Assembly: GCA_000719105.1 (NCBI GenBank)
Contig: JODX01000005.1
Location: 62,001 to 126,000, forward strand
Origin: Streptomyces sclerotialus
GTDB taxonomy: Bacteria > Actinomycetota > Actinomycetes > Streptomycetales > Streptomycetaceae
DNA: 64,000 nucleotides
Reading direction: 5' to 3'
Shown here: positions 22,735-30,905 of the stretch, in pieces
Numbering within the stretch: the stretch's first letter is position 1
Layout of the letters: the number at the start of each line of letters is the position of its first letter
Position numbers and translations under genes: made by a program
The notes under the pieces: generated by a model
Told to the model about the DNA's origin: nothing
What the model saw: the letters and a program-made list of their open reading frames with translations, nothing else
The model's database searches: none

Positions 22735-23382
22735 ATGCCGACCACGAAGACGCCGACCACCAAGACATTGCGCGAGGGGTCCGCGCGGAAGCGGGCCGCC
22801 ATCCTCTCGGCGGCCCGGGAACTGTTTCTCGCCGACGGCTTCGACCGGTCCAGCGTCGACGCGGTCGCCGCCCGGGCCGAGGTGTCCAAGCGGACGGTGT
22901 ACGACTACTTCGGCGACAAGCAGACGCTGCTGCGAGCAGTCGTCGACGCCGTCGGCCAGTCACTGATCACCACGATCCGGCGCACCCTCGACGACACCCT
23001 CACCGGCCTCACCGAGGACGCCGACCTCGAGGACGCCCTGGTCACGTTCTCGATGCACATCGCGACCGACATGCTCGGCTCGGCGGAGTACGCAACGCTG
23101 CAACGACTGGTCCGGGCGGAATCCGGCCACCTGCCGCACCGGGGCTACAGCTCCATGGCCGACACGCCCGAGGAGGCACTCGCCGAGCGGTTCGCCGCCT
23201 TCGCCGCGGCCGGGCTCCTCGACGTCCCCGACCCCCGGCTCGCGGCCGACCAGTTCATCGCGCTGACCTTCGGCGTCGCGCTGGACAGGCTCGGTTCCGC
23301 GAACGCCGCGGAGGACACCCGCGTCCGGCCACTCGTCGTCGAGGGAGTGCGGACTTTTCTCCGGGCATACCGGACCAGGTAG
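22735..23382 (+). CDS. TetR-family transcriptional repressor
   Basis: 215-residue regulator. The N-terminal helix-turn-helix reads ILSAARELFLADGF, then SVDAVAARAEVSKRTVYDYF; the C-terminal ligand domain is of the TetR_C type with Leu/Ala-rich helices. It should repress the divergent MFS-monooxygenase operon and itself through the 23-bp palindrome. The ATG follows TAGGAT by six bases with no Shine-Dalgarno, so the message is probably leaderless. Confidence 0.92.
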   Translation: MPTTKTPTTKTLREGSARKRAAILSAARELFLADGFDRSSVDAVAARAEVSKRTVYDYFGDKQTLLRAVVDAVGQSLITTIRRTLDDTLTGLTEDADLEDALVTFSMHIATDMLGSAEYATLQRLVRAESGHLPHRGYSSMADTPEEALAERFAAFAAAGLLDVPDPRLAADQFIALTFGVALDRLGSANAAEDTRVRPLVVEGVRTFLRAYRTR

Positions 23383-23534
23383 GGCTGGGGCAGCCCGCGC
23401 GAACACTGCGCCGCCGGCCGACGTTTCCCCGAGCTGTGCGGTCCGGAGTGCCGCCGGACGACTTTGAATGATTCGGGACCCCTCACGCGTACGACAACGT
23501 ACACATCCCCCCAGCGCAGAAGGAGTCTCCTCAC

Positions 23535-24095
23535 ATGCTCCGCGGCATAGACGTCAGCTCGTACCAGCCCCACTCCTACGGCACCGACGGCCTGCACTTC
23601 GTCTTCATCAAGGCGACGGAGGGCCGTACCTATGTCAACCCCAAGCTCGCCGCCCAGACGGCGACCGCCCGCGAGGCCGGCTGTGTCGTCGGCTTCTACC
23701 ACTTCCTGTGGCCCGGCAACATCACCGACCAGGCCGCGTACTTCGCGAGCAAGGCGCCGGAGCGGGCCGGCGACATCCTCGCGGTCGACTGGGAGACGAC
23801 GAGCAGCGGCACGCACGCGAGCAACGCGGAGAAGGACCGCTTCATCCGGGAGGTGAAGGAACTCCGGCCGCACAACAGAGTCGTCCTTTACGCCAACCGC
23901 CATTTCTGGCTCACGATCGACACCACCTCGTACGCCGGCGACGGCCTCTGGATCGCCGATTACGTGAGCGCGGGGAAGCCGCGCATCCAGGCCAAGTGGC
24001 TCTTCCACCAGTACACGGACGACCCGCTGGACAAGAACGTCGGCAACTTCTCCAGCGAGACCGCCCTGCGGGAGTGGGCCGGGGCTACCCCCTGA
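23535..24095 (+). CDS. GH25-family lysozyme (muramidase)
   Basis: 186-residue protein consisting of little more than one glycoside hydrolase 25 barrel: GIDVSSYQ, FVFIKATEG, VVGFYHFLW and the catalytic acidic pair in ILAVDWE. It would cleave peptidoglycan, but no signal peptide is visible at either end, so it may be non-classically exported, released on lysis, or act on other substrates. AAGGAG precedes the ATG. Its last 11 bases overlap the end of the convergent oxidoreductase gene. Confidence 0.85.
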   Translation: MLRGIDVSSYQPHSYGTDGLHFVFIKATEGRTYVNPKLAAQTATAREAGCVVGFYHFLWPGNITDQAAYFASKAPERAGDILAVDWETTSSGTHASNAEKDRFIREVKELRPHNRVVLYANRHFWLTIDTTSYAGDGLWIADYVSAGKPRIQAKWLFHQYTDDPLDKNVGNFSSETALREWAGATP

Positions 24096-24747
24096 ACTCC
24101 GGCGTGCGCTCCGGGGACGCCTCCGCCAGTGCCTTGGTGACCGCCTCGACGCCCTCCCGGAGGCCGTAGACCGGGGTGGCCGGCTGCTGGCGCCAGGACT
24201 CGTCGAGGGGGCCCGCGTCGACGGTGTCGAAGCCCAGTTCGTCGATGAGGGCGCGGACGCGGGCCTTCGCCGCCTCGTCGTCGCCGGCCACCGGGAGGGC
24301 CAGGCGGTCCGGGGCGCCGGCGGGGCGGTGGCGGTCCAGGATGTCCTGGGCATAGGTGCCGTTGAACGCCTTGACGACCGTGTGGCCGATCCGCTGGGCG
24401 ACGTACTGGCTCTCCGTCAGGCCCTCGTCCTCGATCGCGGCGATCCGGCCGTCACGCTCCCGCGGGTAGTAGTTGTTCGTGTCGATCACGGCCACGTCCT
24501 CCGCCGCCCCGTCCAGGAGGCCGGAGGGCAGGTCGGCGACCGCCTTCAGCGGAACGGTGACCACGACGACCTCGGCTCCGCGCGCCGCCTCCTCGACCGG
24601 GACGGGCGTCGCGCCCGTCTCCTCGGCCAGGCCGGTGAGGGTGTGCGGGCCCCGCGAGTTGGCGACGGAGACGTCGTGGCCGAGTGCCGTGAGCCGCCGG
24701 GTGAGGTTGCCGCCGATGTTGCCCGCGCCGATGATGCCGATCTTCAT
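24085..24747 (-). CDS. NADPH-dependent F420 reductase-type oxidoreductase
   Basis: 220-residue Rossmann protein of the F420:NADP oxidoreductase / NADP-binding family. It starts MKIGIIGAGNIGGNLTRRL (dinucleotide fold), with VANSRGP for NADP phosphate selection and a central VIDTNNYYPRE. It may move hydride between F420 and NADP or reduce another small substrate. ATG at 24747 has ribosome site GGAAGGG; the upstream part of the open frame is not needed. Confidence 0.8.
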   Translation of the reverse strand: MKIGIIGAGNIGGNLTRRLTALGHDVSVANSRGPHTLTGLAEETGATPVPVEEAARGAEVVVVTVPLKAVADLPSGLLDGAAEDVAVIDTNNYYPRERDGRIAAIEDEGLTESQYVAQRIGHTVVKAFNGTYAQDILDRHRPAGAPDRLALPVAGDDEAAKARVRALIDELGFDTVDAGPLDESWRQQPATPVYGLREGVEAVTKALAEASPERTPEFRG

Positions 24748-24829
24748 GACTGGCCCTTCCGGGATGGGTTGGCGTTGGATGCCGCTGGGTGGCTCCAACT
24801 GCGGGGAGGGGCCGGGTATTCCGGGTAGG

Positions 24830-24870
24830 CCGAAGGGGCGCCCCCGCTCTCCGCGGAGGCGCCCCTTCGG
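24830..24870 (-). terminator. Terminator after the EF-hand gene
   Basis: Thirteen-base perfect stem (24830-24842 with 24858-24870) and a GC-rich loop, eight bases beyond the stop of the EF-hand gene and 80 bp upstream of the oxidoreductase start. It probably ends the EF-hand transcript. Confidence 0.8.
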
Positions 24871-24877
24871 ACACGGC

Positions 24878-25090
24878 TCACTTGTTCAGGTGGGCCCAGA
24901 ACTCGTCGAACGACAGCAGCTTGTCGCCGTCGAGGTCGCGGGAGGCTATGAGGGCCTCGGCCACCGACTCGGTGACGTTCCAGTCGCCCTGCTGGGCGAG
25001 GGCGGCCTTGAACTCGGCGGGGGTGATGAAACCGTCACCGTCCGTGTCGATCCGCTCGAACTGCTTGCGTGCTTCCTCGATGTCCGCCAC
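24878..25090 (-). CDS. cabC: EF-hand calcium-binding protein (CabC/CabD-like)
   Basis: Small 70-residue acidic protein with two EF-hands: DTDGDGFITPAEF and DLDGDKLLSFDEF, each with the Asp-x-Asp-x-Asp-Gly loop and closing Glu. Streptomyces CabC and CabD are this size; CabC has been linked to spore germination and aerial hyphae, and its location near sdaA supports the name. I chose GTG at 25090 because AGGGG lies seven bases upstream; an ATG 33 bases earlier is possible and would add 11 residues. Confidence 0.82.
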   Translation of the reverse strand: MADIEEARKQFERIDTDGDGFITPAEFKAALAQQGDWNVTESVAEALIASRDLDGDKLLSFDEFWAHLNK

Positions 25091-25149
25091 CGGTCCGCCC
25101 CTCGTCTCTGCTGTGCTGTGCATTTTCCGTCGTTCTGACGCAGGTCAGA

Positions 25150-25612
25150 TTAACCGGCCGTCCGAGCACGGAGTGCGGCGACCACCCAGGCGAACTCCTC
25201 CTCGTAGAACGGCTGCGGGTCGAGGCCCTTCACCACGGCCCACACCTCGCGGTACCGGGCCGCTTGGGAATGGGAGGCCGCCTCCAACCGCTCCAGCACG
25301 TCGGCCGGATCGCCGTCGCCGAGCAGGTGCCGCAGCAGGCCGTCGGCCTCCGGCGCCCGGGGAGCGATGCCCTGCCGCAACGCCTCGCCGGCGAGCCGCG
25401 TCGCGCCACGGTCGACAGCACCGTACGGGGCACCTTCAGCGACCTGATCCGCGCGTCCAGCGCCGCCACGCGCGCGGCCCCGACCTTCGCGACGGTCCGC
25501 TCCCCGGGGGCAGGGCGCCCTCGTCGGACCAGTAGCGGACGGTGCGCACGGCCAGGCCCGTCGCGCGGGCCGGCTCATCGATGGTGAGAAGTCCGGTGCC
25601 GTCGTCGATCAT
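25150..25612 (-). pseudogene. Broken MerR-family regulator gene
   Basis: Reading from 25612 the frame encodes a normal MerR winged-helix start (LLTIDEPARATGLAVRTVRYWSDEG). Near 25505 the homology jumps to another frame (ERTVAKVGAARVAALDARI, the MerR coiled coil), and near 25395 to a third (LLRHLLGDGDPADVLERL, ending at 25150). Compared with intact relatives, about 35 residues after the recognition helix and a segment after the coiled coil are missing. No single frame encodes the whole protein, so it is very likely non-functional, unless the sequence contains errors. Confidence 0.7.
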
Positions 25613-25693
25613 GTATGCGAGTCTGAGCCTTCCAGCGGGTGGAGACTCGAGGGCTGAAGGGCCCGAGGACTCGGGGTGAGGGGAGCGGGGCTC

Positions 25694-26332
25694 ATGGCCA
25701 GCAGTTTGCGGGACATACTCGACGCAGCTGCGCGCGGCGTCTTCCCTCCGGCGGACGGCAGCGTCACCGTCGTGCGCCAGCCCGCGCACCGGGACGCCGG
25801 GGTGCTCGCGCTCACCGCACACTCCGTGGTGTTCACGGACGAGGATCCCCGCTGGGTGCGCGAGACGCTGGACCGGCTGGACTGCGATGCGCTCGCCGCC
25901 ACGATGAATCCCCTGTTCCTCACCGCGTTCCTGGAGCGCACGGGCCGGTGGCACGACACGACCGACGCGCTGGCCGTCGCCGGTCCGCTCCCCGGCGAGC
26001 CGCCGCTCGCACTGCGGGAGCTCGCCGATCCGGACCACGACCGGGTCGTGAGGGCCCGCAAGCGCCGGGACGACGTCCGGGTGTGGGCCGCCGACGGCGG
26101 TGTCCTCGTCCTCGGGCGGGGGGTCGCCGGGCGGCTGGAGGTGGCGGTCGAGGTGGACGAGGCGGTACGGCACCGGGGGCTGGGGCGGGCACTGGCCTCG
26201 GCGGCACGGCAGCTGAGCCGGGGGGAGCCGGTCTGGTGCCAGATCTCACCGGGGAACGCCCGCAGTGTGCGGGCGTTCCAGGCGGCCGGTTACCGGCCCG
26301 TCGGGGCGGAGGCCCTGTTCGTCGCGCGCTGA
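25694..26332 (+). CDS. GNAT-like N-acetyltransferase
   Basis: 212-residue protein whose C-terminal third fits the acetyl-CoA-binding GNAT core: VDEAVRHRGLGRALASAARQL (the R-x-x-G-x-G/A loop) followed by ISPGNARSVRAFQAAGYRPVG. The N-terminal 120 residues resemble an extension found in actinobacterial members only. Substrate unknown. ATG at 25694 follows GGGGAGCGGGG. It is divergent from the broken merR. Confidence 0.72.
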   Translation: MASSLRDILDAAARGVFPPADGSVTVVRQPAHRDAGVLALTAHSVVFTDEDPRWVRETLDRLDCDALAATMNPLFLTAFLERTGRWHDTTDALAVAGPLPGEPPLALRELADPDHDRVVRARKRRDDVRVWAADGGVLVLGRGVAGRLEVAVEVDEAVRHRGLGRALASAARQLSRGEPVWCQISPGNARSVRAFQAAGYRPVGAEALFVAR

Positions 26333-26379
26333 CCGGAGCCCGCAGCAGCAGTACGCACAGGTTCCGGCGCGCTGTCGGC

Positions 26380-27636
26380 CTAGCGGAAGACCCCCGTGTG
26401 GCCGAGCGAGTAGCGGCCCGGCTGCGGGTAGACCGCGAGACCGTGCGGGCCGCTGCCGACGGGGATGCGGGCGAGCTGCTTCCCCGTGCGGGTGTCGATC
26501 GCGTAGACCTCGGCGTCGTAGCGGCCGGACAGCCACAGGACCTTGCCGTCGGCGGAGACGCCGCCCATGTCGGGGCTGCCGCCGTCGGGCAGCCGCCACT
26601 TCTTCGTGAGCTCGTTGCGGCGGAAGTCGAAGACGGAGACGGTGCCCTCGCCACGGTTGGAGATGTACATCTCGCGGGAGTCGCGGCTGACGTACAGGCC
26701 GTGGCAGCCCTTGCCGGTGGGCAGGAGCTTCGGGGTGCCGAAGCTTTCCCCGTCCAGGACCCACATGCCGTTGGCCGTCATGTCGGCGATGTAGAACCGC
26801 CGGCCGTCCGGGGAGAGCTTCACGTCCTGCGGCATGGCACCCTCGAGCGGCAGCTTCTGCTTGGCGACGACCTTCATCCGCTCGGTGTCGACCTTGAGCA
26901 GTTCGCCGCTGAACTCGCAGGAGACGACGAAGTACCTGCCGTCGAGCGAGAAGTCGGCGTGGTTCACCCCGTAGCAGGCGACCGGCTCGGTCCTGACCCG
27001 CTTCATGGTGTGCGCGTCCCGGAAGACCAGTTCGCGGTCGAGGGAGGCCATCACGACGGCGTACTTGCCGTGCGGGGTGAAGTAGAGGTTGTACGGGTCG
27101 TGGACCTCGACCGGCCTGCCCGCCCGGCCCGTCCTCGGGTCGATGGGGGTGAGGGTGTGACCGCGGTTGTTGTTGACCCAGAGGGTCTTCAGGTCCCAGG
27201 AGGGCACCACGTGCTGGGGCTGGCGGCCGACCCGGATCGTCTCGATGACCTTGTACGTCTTCGGGTCGATGACGGAGACGGTGTCGGACTCGGAGTTGGG
27301 GACGTAGACCCGGGACGGGAAGTCCTTGACCACCGGGGAGAGCCTGTTCGGGCGGTCGGCGGCGTAGACGTCCCGGCGGTCGAGGACGGGAGGCATACCG
27401 GGCAGGCCGCCTCCGGCCCGTGTCCGCGCGGACTCCTGGGCGGCGCGGGCGGTCGTCCGGGTGTCCTCGGCACGGTCGGTGGTCCCGGTGCCGCAGGCGG
27501 AGAGGGCGGCCAGGGCGGTGGTGGCGGCGGCGATCAAGGCGCGTCCGAGGAGGGTGCGCCCGAGGAGGGTGCGCCCGCGGGGCGTCGTGGGGGCGGAGGG
27601 CGGCGCGATCGAAGTCAGTCGTACCATTCGCACCAT
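26380..27636 (-). CDS. YVTN/YncE-family beta-propeller lipoprotein
   Basis: 418-residue secreted lipoprotein: a basic start containing a duplicated RTLLG segment, then a hydrophobic stretch ending in lipobox LSAC, a spacer, and about seven beta-propeller blades such as RVYVPNSESDTVSVIDPKTY and MYISNRGEGTVSVFDF. Such propellers bind partners or ligands at the cell surface; none is indicated here. The start (ATG at 27636) lies close to an A/T-rich TTAA and has no clear ribosome site. Confidence 0.83.
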   Translation of the reverse strand: MVRMVRLTSIAPPSAPTTPRGRTLLGRTLLGRALIAAATTALAALSACGTGTTDRAEDTRTTARAAQESARTRAGGGLPGMPPVLDRRDVYAADRPNRLSPVVKDFPSRVYVPNSESDTVSVIDPKTYKVIETIRVGRQPQHVVPSWDLKTLWVNNNRGHTLTPIDPRTGRAGRPVEVHDPYNLYFTPHGKYAVVMASLDRELVFRDAHTMKRVRTEPVACYGVNHADFSLDGRYFVVSCEFSGELLKVDTERMKVVAKQKLPLEGAMPQDVKLSPDGRRFYIADMTANGMWVLDGESFGTPKLLPTGKGCHGLYVSRDSREMYISNRGEGTVSVFDFRRNELTKKWRLPDGGSPDMGGVSADGKVLWLSGRYDAEVYAIDTRTGKQLARIPVGSGPHGLAVYPQPGRYSLGHTGVFR

Positions 27637-27739
27637 TTAAGGGCGTTCGGTGCCGGGGAGCGGCGATTGGCCTGCCGTGCCCGTCGCACGGGTCGCCGGC
27701 ACGGTCCGCCGCGGTGGCGTCGCCCGCCGGCGGAGCGGC

Positions 27740-28243
27740 CTAGCGGTCCGCCACGCGCATCTCGAACCACGTGGTCTTGCCGCGGGGCAGCAGGTCGACC
27801 CCCCAGCGGTCGGAGAGCTTGTCGACGAGGAAGAGGCCCCGGCCGCTGATGTCCGTCTCCTGGACCGGCATCAGACAGGGCAGGCCGCGGGACGGGTCGC
27901 GGACCTCGACGCGGATCCAGCCGCGGCGGTGCCGCATCCGGAGGCCGAAGACGCGGGCGCCGGTGTGCCGGACGGCGTTGCCCACGAGTTCGGAGACGAG
28001 CAGGACCGCGTCCTCGGTCATCCCGGGGGTGAGGCCCCACTGGCGCAGCATGACCACCTGGGCGAGCCGCCGCGCGGTGGCGGCGGATTCGGGACGGGAC
28101 GGCAGCGGGACCTCGCCCTCCGTGGGGTTGCCGAGCAGTTCCAGCGCCTTCAGCGCCCGTTCGTCCTCGACGGCAGGCGACCAGCGCGCCGCGGTCGCAC
28201 GTCCGTGCTGCCGCGGCTGTTCGATACCCTCCAGCCCCGCCAT
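27740..28243 (-). CDS. ATP-binding protein, RsbW/anti-sigma kinase-like
   Basis: 167-residue protein with an HATPase_c domain: N-box VSELVGNAVRHTG, G1 box VEVRDPS and G2 box GRGLFLVDKLSDRWG. These GHKL proteins are very numerous in Streptomyces and usually act as anti-sigma or anti-anti-sigma kinases; no sigma or STAS partner is adjacent. ATG at 28243 follows GGGGGC. Codons upstream of it are open but do not look like protein. Confidence 0.87.
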   Translation of the reverse strand: MAGLEGIEQPRQHGRATAARWSPAVEDERALKALELLGNPTEGEVPLPSRPESAATARRLAQVVMLRQWGLTPGMTEDAVLLVSELVGNAVRHTGARVFGLRMRHRRGWIRVEVRDPSRGLPCLMPVQETDISGRGLFLVDKLSDRWGVDLLPRGKTTWFEMRVADR

Positions 28244-28570
28244 GCCCCCATCATGGCCGTCCGGAGCGCCCTTCGGGGCCGTTCCGGAGGAATAGTCCCC
28301 CCGGAACCCTCCCCTCCGAGGAACACTCGCGACATATGCCAGAGGCAGGAAACATCCCATAAGAGCACCGGTGAACTGCGGCGATCCACGGGCGCCGGGC
28401 GCCCTGGGCCTCTTCGGCGCCGCGACCCCTTAAGGCTGGCTTAAGCTTCCCGTAAACCGCCCTTTCGAGGGACACAAGTGAGACAGGGCGTCAGCTGCAA
28501 GCCCTCTTGACCCCTCTCCCGGGTGACATTCACCTCTTGCCGAGGTCTTGCGCGACCCGTCGGCGGCGCG
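28244..28570. other. Regulatory-looking intergenic region upstream of the ATPase gene
   Basis: No gene seen. It contains two CTTAAG hexamers eleven bases apart (28429-28434 and 28440-28445), forming a 17-bp palindrome. On the minus strand TTTACG lies 17 bases before TTAAGG, a possible weak promoter for the RsbW-like gene. Confidence 0.4.
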
Positions 28571-29338
28571 TCACACGAACTTCGCCTTGCCCGGGCCCTC
28601 CTCGATGAAGCTCCGCATACCGCGCTCGCGGTCCTCCGTCGCGAACAGGCCCGCGAAGCAGTTCCGTTCGATCGTGAGTCCGGTCTCGAGGTCGGTCCCC
28701 AGGCCGGCGTCGATCGCCTCCTTGGCCGCGCGCAGCGCGATCGCGGGCCCGCGCGCCAGCTCGGCCGCCCACGCGTGCGCCTGCGCGTACGTCTCCTCGG
28801 CCGGTACGACCCGGTCGACCAGGCCGAGGGCGAGCGCCTCCCGTGCGTCGACGATGCGTCCCGTGAAGATGAGGTCCTTGGCCCGCGACGGGCCGATCAG
28901 CCGGGCCAGCCGCTGGGTGCCGCCCGCGCCCGGGATCAGGCCCAGCTTGATCTCCGGCTGCCCGAGCTTGGTGTTCTCCGCGGCGATGCGGTAGTCCGCG
29001 CACAGCGCCAGTTCGCAGCCGCCGCCCAGCGCGTACCCCGTGATCGCGGCGACGACCGGCTTGGGGATACGGGCCACGGCGCTGAAGGAGTCCTGCAGGG
29101 CCCGGGAGCGCGCGACCATCGCCGCGTGGTCCATGGCCTGCATCTCCTTGATGTCCGCGCCGGCCGCGAACGCCTTCTCCTTGCCGTAGACCACCACCGC
29201 GCGGACGTCGTCGCGGAGCGCGGCCTCCTCGGCGAGCTCCTTGAGGCGGTCCTGCGTGGCGATGTCCAGCGCGTTCATCGGGGGCCGGTCGAGACGGAGG
29301 GTGCCGACGCCTTCGGCGACTTCGAGATGCACAGTCAT
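28571..29338 (-). CDS. Enoyl-CoA hydratase/isomerase family protein
   Basis: 255-residue crotonase-fold enzyme. Oxyanion-hole segments AFAAGADIKEM and YALGGGCELALCADYRIA are intact, and the catalytic Glu positions are present in GQPEIKLGLIPGAGGTQRL, so hydratase activity on 2-enoyl-CoAs is plausible. Probably fatty-acid or amino-acid catabolism. Single gene; no beta-oxidation partners nearby. Confidence 0.92.
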   Translation of the reverse strand: MTVHLEVAEGVGTLRLDRPPMNALDIATQDRLKELAEEAALRDDVRAVVVYGKEKAFAAGADIKEMQAMDHAAMVARSRALQDSFSAVARIPKPVVAAITGYALGGGCELALCADYRIAAENTKLGQPEIKLGLIPGAGGTQRLARLIGPSRAKDLIFTGRIVDAREALALGLVDRVVPAEETYAQAHAWAAELARGPAIALRAAKEAIDAGLGTDLETGLTIERNCFAGLFATEDRERGMRSFIEEGPGKAKFV

Positions 29339-29454
29339 GGAGGCAGGTTAACGGCGACTAACGACAACGGCCCCGGTGCGCTGCGTCACAGCGGCGCACC
29401 GGGGCCGTGCGGCGGATCAGGGCGCGGTCCGGAGACCTCGCCCCGCGCGCGGGT

Positions 29455-30699
29455 TCACGCCTTCCACTCCTCCCACGACATGTTCCAGCCGTTCAGCCCG
29501 TTGTCGGGGGCGACGGTGGCGTCGTTGGAGTTCTTCACGATCACCACGTCGCCGATCATCGAGTTGTCGTAGAACCAGGCCGCCGCGGTGGTCGGGTCGT
29601 AGGCGCCGCGCACGTCGCGCAGGCCTATGCAGCCGTGGCTGGCGTTGTAGCTGCCGAAGGCACCGCTCCAGTAGTTGCCGTGCAGGAAGGTGCCGGAGGT
29701 GGTCAGGCGCATGGCGTGCGGGACGTCCGGGATGTCGTACTGGCCGGCGTAGCCGACCGTCGCGCCGTTCATCCGGGTCACCTTGAGGCGCTCGCTGATG
29801 ACCATCTGGCCGTTCCATGTGTCGTAGCCCGGGGCGCCCGTGGTGACGGGCACGGTCTTGATGACCTCGCCGTCGCGCTCGACGACCATCTGCTTGGTGC
29901 TGACGTCGACGGTGGAGACCTGGCTGCGGCCGATCGTGAAGGAGATCCGCTCCGTCTGCTTCCCGTAGACGCCGGACCCGCCCTTCACGCCGTCGAGGTC
30001 GAGACCGACGGTCACCTTCGTCCCGGGCTTCCAGTAGCGCTCGGGGCGGAAGTCGATGCGGTTGTCGCCGAACCAGTGGCCCACGACCTCGACGGCCGGC
30101 TCGGTCTTGACCGTGATCGCCTTCTCTATGTCCTCGGGTTCGGTGATGGCCTGGTCGAAGCTGAGCGAGAACGGCATGCCGACACCGACCGTGGAGCCGT
30201 CCTTGGGGGTGAAGGTGCCCTCGAAGGTCTTCTTCGGCTTCAGCGTGGTGAAGGTGGACTTCTCGGTGGCCTTCCGGCCGTCGGCGTCCTCGGCCACGAC
30301 GTTCACGGTGTACTCGGTGGCCGACCTGAGGTGGCCGGCCGGCTTCCAGACCGCGCCCTCGCCGGTGATCTTCCCCGCTATCCCGTTGCCCTCGGCGTCC
30401 TTGACCTCGACCTTGGTCAACTTACCCTTGGCGGCGGTGACTTCCAGGGCGCCGGTGGTGTCCACGCCGTCGGAGCCGTCCTTCGGGGCTATCGTCACGA
30501 CGGCCTTCGAGGTGTCACCGCCCTTGCCGGACGACTTCTTGCCGTCGTCGTCCCCCGAGCACGCGGTCACGGCGAGCAGCAGGACCCCCAGGATCGGTGC
30601 CAGGAGACCGCGGCTCCCGCCGCGTCCCCGTGCCCCCACCGATCGGCCCCCCGGTGCCCGCGCGTCAACCGACGCCCCCGATATCGGTCGCCCGTTCAC
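29455..30699 (-). CDS. L,D-transpeptidase lipoprotein (Ig-like + YkuD), copy 1
   Basis: 414-residue cell-wall enzyme forming 3-3 cross-links in peptidoglycan. After a basic N-terminus and hydrophobic segment with lipobox AVTAC, there are two Ig-like domains (KFT/VTVG-type strands) and a YkuD domain with the catalytic motif SHGCIGLRD preceded by FLHGNYW. GTG at 30699 has ribosome site GGGAG at eight bases. It is a clear paralog of the next gene upstream in transcription, from which about 200 bp separate it. Confidence 0.92.
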   Translation of the reverse strand: MNGRPISGASVDARAPGGRSVGARGRGGSRGLLAPILGVLLLAVTACSGDDDGKKSSGKGGDTSKAVVTIAPKDGSDGVDTTGALEVTAAKGKLTKVEVKDAEGNGIAGKITGEGAVWKPAGHLRSATEYTVNVVAEDADGRKATEKSTFTTLKPKKTFEGTFTPKDGSTVGVGMPFSLSFDQAITEPEDIEKAITVKTEPAVEVVGHWFGDNRIDFRPERYWKPGTKVTVGLDLDGVKGGSGVYGKQTERISFTIGRSQVSTVDVSTKQMVVERDGEVIKTVPVTTGAPGYDTWNGQMVISERLKVTRMNGATVGYAGQYDIPDVPHAMRLTTSGTFLHGNYWSGAFGSYNASHGCIGLRDVRGAYDPTTAAAWFYDNSMIGDVVIVKNSNDATVAPDNGLNGWNMSWEEWKA

Positions 30700-30785
30700 G
30701 TCTGTGTCTCCCCTCGCACGGCCTCGTCCAGGCCCGCACCCCAACGCGTTCGCAGCGCGTTCGCGCAAACACTATCCACTCGGCC

Positions 30786-30800
30786 GGGGCCGTCGGCCCC
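30786..30800 (-). terminator. Palindrome between the two L,D-transpeptidase genes
   Basis: Perfect 15-bp palindrome GGGGCCG-T-CGGCCCC, about 105 bp past the stop of the upstream transpeptidase gene and 86 bp before the next start. It could be a terminator for copy 2 or a regulator site for copy 1. Confidence 0.45.
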
Positions 30801-30905
30801 GCGCGATTGTCACTGTTCAGTACCGAGTCCGGCGCTGGCGAGACGCCGTGTGCGGCGCTTTGCCGCCCTCCTTGATTCGTACCCGTATGTCATTGCTATA
30901 TCGGG

